The translations under genes were made by a program, and so were the position numbers. Shown here piece by piece: positions 1 through 7,936 of a stretch of DNA of 37,565 nt. Under the pieces are notes generated by a model. It did no database searches, was not told the DNA's origin, and saw only the letters and a list, made by a program, of their open reading frames with translations. Each line of letters starts with the position of its first letter. Within the stretch, counting starts at the first letter, position 1. The stretch lies in assembly GCA_021159005.1 (NCBI GenBank), contig JAGGSN010000049.1:1-37565 (forward strand), in the 5' to 3' direction. This DNA comes from Candidatus Zixiibacteriota bacterium. Lineage in GTDB: Bacteria; Zixibacteria; MSB-5A5; UBA10806; 4484-95.

Positions 1-2
1 AA

Positions 3-524
3 GGTTATGTTCAGAAATATCATATTGCCCGGTTAGTTGAGATTCCCGAAGATCTATTTTCTGAAAAGGTGAAGCTTTGCCAAAAGGAGATAGAGTTTGA
101 AAGCCAAGCTGATGGTTGGTTTGTTGTTTCCACAGATAAGAAAACCGAGGCTGGTTTTACATCGGAGAAAGTTATTGCCCAGTATAAGCATCTGCAGATG
201 GTAGAGAACGGTTTTAAAACTTTGAAGTCGACTCTTGATATTCGACCGATGTTTCATTGGACGCCTGAGCGTATCAAGGCGCATGTATTTATATGTTTTA
301 TGGCTTTACAGCTTACCGTGTTTTTCAATCTTCGTTTGAAAAAGACTAAGCATAGTTTTGAGAAGGCTTTTAGCAAACTACGCCGGATAGATGTTGTTGC
401 TTGGAAAAGCGGTCATAGTCATCATCATGCCTTGGTGAGCGCGGATGCAAAGCAGCTTGAGATTTTCGAAGCTTTGAAAGTCCCGAGGCCCTCAATGAAG
501 AGTCTTGTTGTGTCGGATTTCTAA
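3..524 (+). CDS. IS1634-like DDE transposase, C-terminal part (cut by window edge)
   Basis: The reading frame is open from base 3 and runs off the left edge, so only the last ~173 residues are present. The stretch VIAQYKHLQMVENGFKTLKS followed by a conserved RP-FHWTPERIKAH block is typical of the C-terminal catalytic region of IS1634-type (IS4 superfamily) transposases, where the last acidic catalytic residue (the E of VENGFK) lies. Nothing inside the visible part is broken. Whether the element is intact cannot be judged without the upstream sequence. No terminal inverted repeat was recognised with confidence in the 450 bases downstream. Confidence 0.85.
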   Translation, partial: GYVQKYHIARLVEIPEDLFSEKVKLCQKEIEFESQADGWFVVSTDKKTEAGFTSEKVIAQYKHLQMVENGFKTLKSTLDIRPMFHWTPERIKAHVFICFMALQLTVFFNLRLKKTKHSFEKAFSKLRRIDVVAWKSGHSHHHALVSADAKQLEIFEALKVPRPSMKSLVVSDF

Positions 525-835
525 TCGCAATTATGGTTAACATATTACAGCGCTGTGCCTTATCAAAACGCAAGTGTTAAACTCCGGCTGCAAGTGGATT
601 ATTGATTAGTATAATTCACAAAATTGGTTAGCAATTACAAATTGTCTATTATCACTACTGTCCGGACTTTAGCTCTGATTATCAGGCACCGCTTGGTAAC
701 CAAAGAAAACGCTAGTGCATAAGGACATACACCAGCCACATAACTGCAAAATCCAAGTTAATAGCTTTTATAAAATCAAATAATAAACGAAACTCTATAC
801 TGACATTCACGTATGTATATCAGAAAAAATAATAT
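525..835. other. Gene-free stretch beyond the transposase
   Basis: No credible gene is seen. The stretch contains scraps shared with other intergenic regions of the window. At about 656-673 a sequence reading CTGTCCGG then CTTT resembles 37205-37220. A copy of the CGCTTGGTAACC hairpin repeat lies at 683-705. A sequence around 719-747 (GGACATACACCAGCCACA) resembles the repeats near 14925 and 21920. It looks like a landing zone for small repeats. Confidence 0.5.
683..705. repeat. Copy of dispersed GCTTGGTAACC hairpin repeat (partial)
   Basis: The sequence around GGCACCGCTTGGTAACCAAAG matches the arms of the hairpin repeat at 36841-36873 and the partial copy at 36651-36670. Only one arm is clear here. 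Confidence 0.45.
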
Positions 836-949
836 GAGGGCAAAAAGGTTGTTTGAAATGTGGTTGGCCGCCATAAGACTTCAAACAACCAAAACGAATC
901 CTAAAGGAAAAGCCTTATTGCCCTCAATTACTATAATAAAAGGCTTTCC
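836..949 (+). ncRNA. Candidate structured RNA / leader with possible pseudoknot
   Basis: Three sets of complementary segments lie between the transposase and the Spy-like gene. An outer stem pairs GAGGGCAA (836-843) with TTGCCCTC (918-925). Inside it, a perfect 11-bp stem pairs GGTTGTTTGAA (847-857) with TTCAAACAACC (880-890). A third segment inside the outer loop, GGAAAAGCCTT (906-916), is complementary apart from one bulged base to AAGGCTTTCC (940-949) outside it. That gives H-type pseudoknot topology if all stems coexist. The 3' end is 45 bases before the start at 995, so it may be the 5' leader of that gene. It fits no riboswitch class I can name; a mobile-element end is the main alternative. 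Confidence 0.45.
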
Positions 950-994
950 ATAATATGTCAATATAAAACAAAACCTTAAATGTTGGAGGAAAAC

Positions 995-1456
995 ATGCCT
1001 AAAAGATTAACAAGCTGGATTTCAGCGGCAATGATGGCAATTCTATTCTTGACACCCGTTTTAGCGTTTGGCGGTAATAATTTACCCAAGACTCAAATAA
1101 ACAATATCCTGAGTTACAAAAGCGGGCTTCAACTGACTGAATCTCAAATTAAGAAACTGACTATTATCGACAGGACGATTGTTGATAAGATGATTCAGGT
1201 AAAAGCCCAAGCTGAAATACGTAAAAGTGAAATCGATGTGTTCATGTCTAACTGGTCAAACACAAACACCATAAATATTAATCGAACCATCAAGGAATAT
1301 TACAAATCTATTGCCAAACTTAAAGAACTGGAACTGGAGGCATTGATAAAAGCCAGACAGATTTTGACAAACAATCAACTTAAGAAGTATTCCGAATTGG
1401 TTTCGGTTGAGACTATGATGCTTAAACTCGATTCGGAACTGGCGATTAGTCATTAA
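995..1456 (+). CDS. Spy/CpxP-like periplasmic LTxxQ protein
   Basis: The product is a small exported helical protein of 153 aa. It starts MPKRLTSWISAAMMA, a signal peptide (basic start, hydrophobic core, cleavage near VLAFG). The mature part is predicted largely helical and contains two LTxxQ motifs, LTESQ and LTNNQ, the signature of Spy, CpxP and ZraP. Those proteins act as periplasmic chaperones or stress sensors. A frame-open ATG exists at 980, but the SD sequence GGAGGA (985-990) lies inside that extension and points to 995. It is convergent with an HtrA-type protease gene and ends at a strong terminator. A role in envelope protein quality control is inferred from the motif and neighbours. 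The similarity is weak, so another small helical periplasmic family is possible. Confidence 0.7.
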   Translation: MPKRLTSWISAAMMAILFLTPVLAFGGNNLPKTQINNILSYKSGLQLTESQIKKLTIIDRTIVDKMIQVKAQAEIRKSEIDVFMSNWSNTNTININRTIKEYYKSIAKLKELELEALIKARQILTNNQLKKYSELVSVETMMLKLDSELAISH

Positions 1457-1483
1457 TCGAGATGCGAACCCGCCAAAGCCTTT

Positions 1484-1524
1484 ATCCCGATTGCTCGGCG
1501 CTGCCCGGCAATCGGGATTTTTTT
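1484..1524 (+). terminator. Rho-independent terminator after the Spy-like gene
   Basis: A perfect 11-bp stem, ATCCCGATTGC (1484-1494) with GCAATCGGGAT (1508-1518), has a 13-base loop and is followed by a run of seven T. It ends the plus-strand gene and overlaps the last bases of the convergent protease gene. Confidence 0.9.
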
Positions 1525-2872
1525 ATTCGTCCTTATTATTGTCAGAGTCTTTTCCTGAATCCGTAAAATCAAAAAGCGCAAAAGCGTTTTGTTTGCCGCG
1601 TACAACTTTAAGCAATAAGAAATCAGGTTTGCCAATCTGTTTGATAACTTTTTTAAAATCATCGAGAGTTTTAATTTTCTTATCGCCAATCATCGTGATA
1701 ATATCGCCTGCCATCAAACCGCCCTTATCACCCGGCGAACCAACCTCTACAAATCGGACATATACTCCCTCTTTGGTCTCAAGAAGGAAACGGCGATACA
1801 TATGTTCGGTAATCTCCTCGACCGTGAAATCTAATTCTGTTTCGTATTCATCCGGCTTAACTTTTGGTTTCTGGCCAATTTCAACATTGATAGTACGCTT
1901 TTTCCCATCTCTGATAATTTCGACAGCTTTTTTCTCGCCAATTATAGACTGTGAAATATCAAGAGTGAATTTGCTTAAGTCATCGTCATTTTCGGCAGAA
2001 ACGGGATTGCCGTCAAAAGAGATAATAATATCACCCGGCTTCAAGCCGGCTTTATCAGCCGAATGGTCAGCGAAAACATCAACCACAACGACGCCCTGCA
2101 AATCGGGCTGTTTGTAAAATTTTGCATAGCTCCGATTCAATGGCTGGACTACTATTCCGATATAGCCGCGTTCGACAGCGCCAATCTTCAGTTTTTCCAT
2201 CACATCCATAACGATATTTATCGGTATGGTAAACCCCTGCATCCGTCCGACACCGATTGAATTAATACCGACAACCTCGCCGCTAAGATCAACTAACGGA
2301 CCGCCGGATGAACCAGGATCAATTGCCGCGTCAGTTTGGATGAAGTCATTCAACAGCGGAGCATTATCGGTAGGAAAATTCAGAGTGCGACCTTTTCCCG
2401 AAACAATACCAAACGAAACAGTCCTGTCAAAGCCAAAGGGATTGCCCACCGCTAACACCCATTCACCCACTTTCACAGAATCAGAATCGCCGAATTTTGC
2501 CGCTTTCAAGATATCACCATCCGGCGGAGTTATTTTTATCAGGGCAATATCGGTTAATTTATCGACACCGATAACCTCGGCGGGATACTCTAATTTCGAT
2601 TCGAGAGTGACAATTACCGACACATATTTGTCAACAACATGCTCATTTGTGATAATATAACCATCCCGACTAACAATTAAACCGCTGCCAAGCGATTCAT
2701 AGCGGGATGTATTGTATTTTTTTACTACCTCTATATGAACAACTGTCGGTTTAACTGATTCGGAAACAGAAATAATCAATTCCTGCATATCATTGAATAT
2801 TTTCAGTCCTTGCCCGTAACTTGTGAAGTTTAAGGCGGTTATCATAAGGATGCCTGTTAGAAACCTTTTCAT
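1523..2872 (-). CDS. HtrA/DegP-family serine protease with two PDZ domains (exported)
   Basis: This is a 449-aa periplasmic trypsin-like protease/chaperone. It has a signal peptide (residues 1-20), a protease domain at about 25-230 and two PDZ domains at about 235-330 and 340-440. The catalytic triad is visible: His78 in TNEHVVD, Asp108 in KLTDIALIK, and Ser189 in DPGSSGGPL. The usual GNSGGP is GSSGGP here. The start has an AGGAG sequence about 7 bases upstream. The gene is divergent from a second HtrA gene, with 227 bases between them, and convergent with a Spy-like gene, which suggests a local envelope-stress block. The C-terminus is acidic and asparagine-rich (DSDNNKDE). Family assignment is firm; the DegP, DegQ or DegS subtype cannot be settled. 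Confidence 0.95.
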   Translation of the reverse strand: MKRFLTGILMITALNFTSYGQGLKIFNDMQELIISVSESVKPTVVHIEVVKKYNTSRYESLGSGLIVSRDGYIITNEHVVDKYVSVIVTLESKLEYPAEVIGVDKLTDIALIKITPPDGDILKAAKFGDSDSVKVGEWVLAVGNPFGFDRTVSFGIVSGKGRTLNFPTDNAPLLNDFIQTDAAIDPGSSGGPLVDLSGEVVGINSIGVGRMQGFTIPINIVMDVMEKLKIGAVERGYIGIVVQPLNRSYAKFYKQPDLQGVVVVDVFADHSADKAGLKPGDIIISFDGNPVSAENDDDLSKFTLDISQSIIGEKKAVEIIRDGKKRTINVEIGQKPKVKPDEYETELDFTVEEITEHMYRRFLLETKEGVYVRFVEVGSPGDKGGLMAGDIITMIGDKKIKTLDDFKKVIKQIGKPDFLLLKVVRGKQNAFALFDFTDSGKDSDNNKDE

Positions 2873-3037
2873 TGTATCTCCTTGGTATTAATTAGCAGCA
2901 TTTTTCAATAATCCTTTATAATATACTAAACGTTGCAGCAAAGGAAAAATGTAAAATATTTTATTATTGTAAAAAATTATGGAACTTTAATTGCATCATA
3001 ACTATTAATAATTATGGTGATAACAACAAGAAAACGC

Positions 3038-3066
3038 TTGACAATTAAATGATAGTTTATTAATAT
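3038..3066 (+). promoter_or_regulatory. Sigma-70-type promoter for the second HtrA gene
   Basis: A consensus -35 TTGACA (3038-3043) is followed after 17 bases by TAATAT (3061-3066). The start codon at 3100 lies about 27 bases downstream of the predicted transcription start, leaving a very short leader. Confidence 0.75.
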
Positions 3067-3099
3067 AACAGCTTGTGTAAAAATTAGTAGGATTGTGTT

Positions 3100-4614
3100 A
3101 TGAAAACCTTGGGTCAATTTAAGGGGCTTTTCGCTGTAATTATCGTTGGCGGTATCGCCATTCTTATGGGGATGGTTATCGGTTCCAGCTATACCTCCAA
3201 TAATTTAGTGGCTGATGATACTCAAACCTTTGCTGGTTCACAAACTTATCTCAATCCGGCAACCGGTCATTCGCCATTTGTGGCTGTATCCCAAAAAGTT
3301 AAACCGGCAGTAGTAAACATCTCAGCCAAGAGCATCATCGAGGAAAGATACCATGATTTTATGGATGATGATTTCTGGCGCAGATTTTTTGGGATGCCAC
3401 CCAATCAACCAAACCAAAACAATAAACCGCGAAAAAGACGAAGCGAATCATTAGGGTCCGGGTTTTTTATCAGCAGTGATGGTTATATTCTTACTAATAA
3501 TCATGTTGTTCGCGATGCTGATGATATAATTGTTCGACTGTCAGATGCCAAAGAGTATAAAGCTGAAATAATCGGCGCTGATTCGGAAACCGATGTGGCT
3601 CTGATAAAAATTGATGTTGATGAAAAAATGTCTTACTTAGAGCTTGGCAATTCAGATTCTATTTTAGTTGGCGACTGGGTTATTGCTGTCGGTAATCCGT
3701 TTCCGCAATTGGGCCTTGATAGAACTGTAACTGTCGGTGTAGTCTCGGCTTTGGGTAGAAGCGGCTTAGTATTCGGTCAGAATAACCCAATATATCAAAA
3801 TTACATTCAAACTGATGCTTCAATTAATCCGGGTAATTCCGGCGGTCCGCTTGTGAATATTAACGGCCGGGTAATCGGTATAAATTCGGCTATCGTTTCA
3901 CCCACTGGCGGAAATATCGGGATTGGTTTTGCTGTCCCAATAAACCTTGCCAGTAAAATTGCTGAGCAGCTAAAAGATTCCGGCATTATAGCACGTGGCT
4001 GGTTGGGGATTTTGCCCGGGGATATCGACAATAATATGGCTGAGGCATTAGACTTATCCTCTACAAACGGCGTTCTGGTTGAATCGGTTGAATCAGGTTC
4101 ACCAGCTGAGGATGGCGGTTTGAAAGTTGGCGATGTTATTATTGAAGTGGATGGAAAAAAGATTATTGATGCTCAACACTTCCGTTTTATTATCGCAGAC
4201 TCCGGTCCGAATAAAAAAATATCAATGAAAATCATTAGAGACAATAAAAATAAAAGCCTCAAGTTTACATTGGGCGACAGAAGTAAATATCTGAATATGG
4301 CCTCTACGGGCGAAGCAGATAAAACTGACAGTAAGTGGCTGGGGATTTCCGTAACAGCTTTTACTGAGCAAATGGCAAATCGCATGAGTATTGATTTTGA
4401 ACCGGGAGTGATTATTGAAAGCGTTGAAACCGGCAGCCCTGCCGATGATGCACAGGTTTTAGTAAATGATATTATTATTGAAATAGATCACAAGCCCGTT
4501 GAAAGTAAAAGCGATTTTCTTGATATCGCCGAACAATTAAAGAATCGAGAAAAATCCATTTTGTTTCTTATTAAAAGAGGCAACAGGACATTTCATAAAG
4601 CGATTAAACCATGA
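3100..4614 (+). CDS. Membrane-anchored HtrA/DegP-family serine protease, two PDZ domains
   Basis: This is a 504-aa Do-like protease. Hydrophobic residues 9-30 form an uncleaved anchor or signal. The protease domain spans about 60-290, with His135 (NNHVV), Asp165 (ETDVALIK) and Ser247 (NPGNSGGPL). PDZ domains lie at about 295-395 and 412-500. An 18-residue polar Pro/Asn-rich insert (GMPPNQPNQNN...) in the LA-loop region is typical of DegP/DegQ loops. It is divergent from the HtrA gene on the other strand, with a consensus promoter immediately upstream, and is followed by the sigma factor gene. It probably degrades or refolds damaged envelope proteins. The protein is clearly not a recent copy of the other HtrA: the N-termini and linkers differ. 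Confidence 0.95.
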   Translation: MKTLGQFKGLFAVIIVGGIAILMGMVIGSSYTSNNLVADDTQTFAGSQTYLNPATGHSPFVAVSQKVKPAVVNISAKSIIEERYHDFMDDDFWRRFFGMPPNQPNQNNKPRKRRSESLGSGFFISSDGYILTNNHVVRDADDIIVRLSDAKEYKAEIIGADSETDVALIKIDVDEKMSYLELGNSDSILVGDWVIAVGNPFPQLGLDRTVTVGVVSALGRSGLVFGQNNPIYQNYIQTDASINPGNSGGPLVNINGRVIGINSAIVSPTGGNIGIGFAVPINLASKIAEQLKDSGIIARGWLGILPGDIDNNMAEALDLSSTNGVLVESVESGSPAEDGGLKVGDVIIEVDGKKIIDAQHFRFIIADSGPNKKISMKIIRDNKNKSLKFTLGDRSKYLNMASTGEADKTDSKWLGISVTAFTEQMANRMSIDFEPGVIIESVETGSPADDAQVLVNDIIIEIDHKPVESKSDFLDIAEQLKNREKSILFLIKRGNRTFHKAIKP

Positions 4615-4702
4615 GAACAATTGAAATTAATGTAAATATTTGCAACAAAACAATAACTCGGCCAGTAGTAATGCCGATGGTTATTAAGATAAGCAGTAAA
4701 AC

Positions 4703-4716
4703 GGACATGTTTGTCC
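4703..4716 (+). other. Small hairpin just before the sigma factor's SD sequence
   Basis: GGACA (4703-4707) pairs with TGTCC (4712-4716) around a TGTT loop, ending four bases before the GGAG of the sigma factor gene. It is a short stem and might affect translation initiation; it could also be chance. Confidence 0.3.
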
Positions 4717-4732
4717 AAAGGAGTACATTGAT

Positions 4733-5587
4733 TTGATAAAGCAGTCTAAAAGATTTCGCGACGAAGAGCAGTCGTTAGATTTATATCTTCGTGAAATCGG
4801 TGAGACACCTCTTATTACAGCCGCCGAAGAAGTGGCATTGGCGAAAAAAATTAAAGTGGGGGATCAATTAGCCCTTGAAAAATTAACCAAAGCTAATCTA
4901 CGCTTCGTAGTGTCTGTAGCCAAACAGTATCAAAATCAGGGTTTATCACTCGCTGATTTAATTAATGAAGGCAATATAGGCCTTATCAAAGCAGCTAAAA
5001 GGTTTGACGAAACCCGTGGTTTTAAGTTTATTTCCTATGCTGTTTGGTGGATAAGACAGGCTATTCTTCAGTCTCTTGCTGAACAATCTCGTATCGTCAG
5101 GCTGCCATTGAATAGAGTTGGCACTCTGCATAAAATTGGTAAAATTTCATCAAATCTCGAACAAGAATACGGACGTGAACCATCCGCCAATGAAATCGCG
5201 CAGGAATTGGAGCTTACTGAAAAAGAAGTGGCTGACACTTTAAAAATTTCCAATTCGCATTTATCGCTTGATGCGCCCTTCTCTGCCTCTGAGGATAATT
5301 CCTTAATCGATATTTTGGAGGATGAATTCCAACCATCCCCTGATGAGAGTTTGTTGGATGAATCCCTTCGGGTTGAAATCGAAAAGGCGCTTGATACTCT
5401 TACGCCGCGGGAGGCGGAAGTCATCAATCTATATTTCGGCCTAACTCATGAAAAGCCCCTTACTCTCGAAGAGATAGGAGCAAGGTTCTCATTGACCAGA
5501 GAAAGAGTTCGTCAGATAAAAGAAAAAGCAATTAAAAGGCTCAGACATGCCTCAAGATCAAAAGCATTAAGAGCATATTTGAATTAA
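4733..5587 (+). CDS. rpoD: Primary-type RNA polymerase sigma factor (RpoD/SigA-like)
   Basis: The product is a 284-aa sigma-70 protein. Region 1.2 is at about 13-45 ([15 protein letters not shown]). Region 2 at about 50-120 has the core-binding and -10-recognising helices ([12 protein letters not shown]-type sequence and [13 protein letters not shown]). Region 3 lies at about 125-200 and region 4 at about 215-280, with a helix-turn-helix ending [16 protein letters not shown]. Region 1.1 is absent, as in the housekeeping sigma of Bacteroidetes and Chlorobi, which is near-identical over the core motifs. It starts with TTG at 4733, with GGAG nine bases upstream. The consensus-like -35/-10 pairs found in this window fit such a sigma. 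A group 2 sigma is the alternative. Confidence 0.92.
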   Translation: MIKQSKRFRDEEQSLDLYLREIGETPLITAAEEVALAKKIKVGDQLALEKLTKANLRFVVSVAKQYQNQGLSLADLINEGNIGLIKAAKRFDETRGFKFISYAVWWIRQAILQSLAEQSRIVRLPLNRVGTLHKIGKISSNLEQEYGREPSANEIAQELELTEKEVADTLKISNSHLSLDAPFSASEDNSLIDILEDEFQPSPDESLLDESLRVEIEKALDTLTPREAEVINLYFGLTHEKPLTLEEIGARFSLTRERVRQIKEKAIKRLRHASRSKALRAYLN

Positions 5588-5607
5588 ATTGATATTGGAT
5601 TTTCATA

Positions 5608-5640
5608 AGCGGGTCTCGGTTTCGGGACCCGCTTTTTTTT
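5608..5640 (+). terminator. Rho-independent terminator after the sigma factor gene
   Basis: AGCGGGTC pairs with GACCCGCT (5608-5615 with 5626-5633) around a short T/G-rich loop, followed by a run of eight T, 20 bases past the stop codon. Confidence 0.92.
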
Positions 5641-5703
5641 GTGCAGAGTCGGAAATAACTTCCGACAGCACAAGCCCGCATTATTTATAAAGAATATAGG
5701 AAA

Positions 5704-5832
5704 GTCATTGCGAGTCCGCCTTAGGCGGACGCCTCTGGCGGACGACGCGGCAATCTCGTTGTTGCTGTGCTAAATTATAAGCATTGAGATTGCCGCGCTC
5801 CCTTTGGTCTCCGCCAGTGGCGGAGCAATGAC
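5704..5832. repeat. Palindromic GTCATTGCGAG...GCAATGAC repeat (MITE-like)
   Basis: The ends are inverted: GTCATTGC (5704-5711) and GCAATGAC (5825-5832). A second internal inverted pair is GCGGCAATCTC with GAGATTGCCGC. It also holds short nested palindromes around CCGCCTTAGGCGG. A shorter relative lies at 36705-36799. Elements with these ends are common in many bacterial genomes and carry no gene. Confidence 0.8.
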
Positions 5833-5891
5833 AGATTGGCATACTGTTGCATTGCGCTATAGAGTTTATGAATAATGCGGGTTAATTAAAA

Positions 5892-5918
5892 TGGCTGCCA
5901 AGCAATACTTGACAGCCA
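5892..5918 (-). terminator. Hairpin, probable terminator of the minus-strand pair ending at 5953 (repeat family member)
   Basis: TGGCTGCCAAG (5892-5902) pairs with CTTGACAGCCA (5908-5918) with one mismatch. Read on the minus strand it is followed by ATTTTAATT. It shares the core GTATTGCTTG-CAG with the sequence at 7054-7070, so it is also a copy of a dispersed hairpin repeat. Confidence 0.6.
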
Positions 5919-5952
5919 ATGAGAGTATTAATCAGTTGATATAATAAACCAA

Positions 5953-6165
5953 CTAATCGCTATCTTCTTCGCTCTTGCTGTAATATATCCATAAGTGAAC
6001 AATGTAGGCTATAATAACCGCTGTTATAAGAGTGCCGAACATATCAAGGGTAGTGATATGTCCGTTTACTAAAATGACTCCAACAAGCACGGCTACAGCG
6101 ATAATAATTGCCCATGATGCCGTTTTAATAAAAACAGGAGCTATGAAAATAGGCGATTGATTCAC
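5953..6165 (-). CDS. Small two-helix membrane protein, unknown function
   Basis: The product is 70 aa with two hydrophobic segments at about 12-33 and 40-61 and a charged tail (SKSEEDSD). The start is GTG at 6165, immediately after the stop of the upstream IPTL-CTERM gene (stop 6166-6168). GGAG lies about 13 bases before it, inside the end of that gene. Translation is therefore probably coupled and the two proteins may work together. I recognise no family. Confidence 0.65.
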   Translation of the reverse strand: MNQSPIFIAPVFIKTASWAIIIAVAVLVGVILVNGHITTLDMFGTLITAVIIAYIVHLWIYYSKSEEDSD

Positions 6166-6978
6166 TTACTTTTCTCCTGCTGCAGCCAATTTACGTCTGC
6201 GAATAATGGCAATCGTGCCAGCAGCCAACAGCAACAATGCCAGAATTATCATGCCCCACTCATTCAAAGTCGGGATAGCTTCCGGTGTTGTGGTAATTAC
6301 GAAAGCCAAGTCCATCGATACTTCAAACATTGGCGGCTCACGCAACTCATACCAATCAACAAATGGTTGTTCACCCCAAACAGCATCATCATTAAAATGG
6401 TTGATTGATGATTTCCAGCCCCACTTCGTCATTTCCGGGTCAAAAACATTAGCCGAGATGACTAACCAATAAATTTCACCTGCATTTTGGATGAAGGGTT
6501 CAGGTATGTTAAAAATGTTATATTGCCAGTAGTTGTCGTGATCCGGATATGCATTAAAGCCGGTTGGCGGATCATACCAGCCCTCCCATAATTGCGGGTC
6601 GGGAATAATTTGACGCATCATTACTTCACCAGCCATAAATTCATGCTGCCACAACAGTAATTCCGGATGGCTGTAAAGCGGGCCTTCAGGGCCGTCAGGA
6701 TCAGGGAAATCCGAATAGATGGAGACATTAAAGCTTATTATCTCACCAGGTGTGCCGCCCAGCCATGAACCCCAGAAATGTATATCGCTGACAGGTCCGG
6801 TTTCCGTACATTGCCAATCATCCCCAAGAAAAAGAGGATATGTTGCGTTAACGTTGTAGCCTTCTTCGTTCGGCATCTGCGGGAAATGCATTTTAAAGCC
6901 ATCACCGGGGAACCAGTCGGCTGTCGCTGTTGCGCTTAAAAAAGCAATTGCGGCTAATATAAATAGTATCTTCTTCAT
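6166..6978 (-). CDS. Exported protein with IPTL-CTERM sorting signal
   Basis: The product is 270 aa with a signal peptide (residues 1-20, cleavage after ATATA). The aromatic-rich extracytoplasmic body begins DWFPGDGFKMHFPQ and contains a DIHFWGSW motif. The C-terminus is IPTLNEWG (235-242), then a hydrophobic helix, then IIRRRK. That arrangement is the IPTL-CTERM signal, recognised in known systems by exosortase H, which removes the tail and passes the protein to the surface or matrix. The body resembles beta-rich uncharacterised proteins from Planctomycetes and FCB genomes (possibly DUF7901; from memory). A good AGGAAG SD precedes the start. No exosortase gene is in this window. Confidence 0.85.
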   Translation of the reverse strand: MKKILFILAAIAFLSATATADWFPGDGFKMHFPQMPNEEGYNVNATYPLFLGDDWQCTETGPVSDIHFWGSWLGGTPGEIISFNVSIYSDFPDPDGPEGPLYSHPELLLWQHEFMAGEVMMRQIIPDPQLWEGWYDPPTGFNAYPDHDNYWQYNIFNIPEPFIQNAGEIYWLVISANVFDPEMTKWGWKSSINHFNDDAVWGEQPFVDWYELREPPMFEVSMDLAFVITTTPEAIPTLNEWGMIILALLLLAAGTIAIIRRRKLAAAGEK

Positions 6979-7024
6979 TTTAATCTTCCTTTAATTTTTA
7001 AGTTATTCTAAATAAAAAAACTGT

Positions 7025-7702
7025 TTAATCAGTACAAGGCGGTCCTCTTAATTCTGGCAAGCAATACCAGCTTTCACAAACAACTTTCTGTGTAATATGA
7101 TGATATTGTATTTTTTCTCTAATGAACTTAAATTTATTGATAGTGGCTTTGCGATTGCCGGCATAATTAATTATTATCAGAATCAGCGAGTTTATCAGCA
7201 CGATAACAAAGGAAACCATCAGAAAACCGAACAATGAGGCAAACCTCGCCATAACTCCTGATTGATTGCCGGTAAATACGAAAATATTCCCCGAGATGCT
7301 GTTATTGCTGATAAGATATTCTAAGGGAAGCCATAAAGCGGCAATGATAACCGGATTGAGTCCAAAATATTTATTAACCCTGTTAACTCCTAAACCAAAA
7401 ACCGAAAAGATAAAACTAAGACTAAAAAACCTGAATAAAAATGTTAATGGTGAACTAAAAGCCTCATTGGGAAAAATGATAAAAATATAGCAGCCGCCAA
7501 GAATAACCCCCAAGATTATTGAATCATACATATTTGTTCGGATGACCCGCCATAGAAACGGGACTAAGGCAAACAGCGAGACGAACCAGATGCCTGAATA
7601 AAAGTGCGAGATAGATAAAATAAATGCGGATAAACCGGCACAGATGAAATTAAGCAAAAATCTTTGCAAGTTATCGCTTTGTATTCCCTGTTTCAGATTC
7701 AT
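7025..7702 (-). CDS. Membrane domain of apolipoprotein N-acyltransferase (Lnt), nitrilase domain missing
   Basis: This is about 225 aa with six or so hydrophobic helices. The start resembles Lnt: a helix followed by WFVSLFALVPFLW. The segment ALWLPLEYLISNN then GNQSGVMARFASLFGFLMVSFVI matches the part of Lnt before its CN-hydrolase domain. Intact Lnt (about 500 aa) acylates lipoproteins using that periplasmic domain with a Glu-Lys-Cys triad, which is absent here. The frame ends in sequence matching a dispersed hairpin repeat (7054-7070), suggesting truncation by insertion or deletion. I chose the ATG at 7702, with GAGG nine bases upstream; a GTG at 7717 is also open. It is probably a remnant, although a stable membrane protein cannot be excluded. 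Confidence 0.65.
   Translation of the reverse strand: MNLKQGIQSDNLQRFLLNFICAGLSAFILSISHFYSGIWFVSLFALVPFLWRVIRTNMYDSIILGVILGGCYIFIIFPNEAFSSPLTFLFRFFSLSFIFSVFGLGVNRVNKYFGLNPVIIAALWLPLEYLISNNSISGNIFVFTGNQSGVMARFASLFGFLMVSFVIVLINSLILIIINYAGNRKATINKFKFIREKIQYHHITQKVVCESWYCLPELRGPPCTD
7054..7070. repeat. Copy of dispersed hairpin repeat inside the end of the Lnt-like gene
   Basis: CTGGCAAGCAATACCAG forms a short hairpin and matches CTGCCAAGCAATAC at 5894-5907 in 13 of 14 bases. Read on the minus strand it encodes WYCLPE near the C-terminus of the truncated Lnt. Confidence 0.5.
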
Positions 7703-7936
7703 CGCCAGTTGCCTCACAGGTAAGTCATTGACTGGTTAGAATATTACACCGTTTTTCTCAACTTATAATTTTACAAAACCGGTATAATTATTGATGATAT
7801 TCGTGTAGCACAATATTAAGATGCAACCCAATATCATCAAAAGAAATAATTTACATTACATTCCTTTTTTCTGAGGGCTTGAACTGGTATAAAGCACAAA
7901 ATAACCAGCATAACAAACCTAATGATGCTCATATGA

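Noticed and set aside
1-524. Pseudogene call for the transposase
   Set aside because: The visible frame is intact; truncation is by the window edge, not by mutation.
1491-2117. 208-codon plus-strand frame
   Set aside because: It lies opposite the HtrA gene, whose catalytic motifs are clear; the translation is Ser/Pro/Ile-rich with no family features and no SD.
2226-2660. 144-codon plus-strand frame
   Set aside because: Another antisense shadow of the same HtrA gene.
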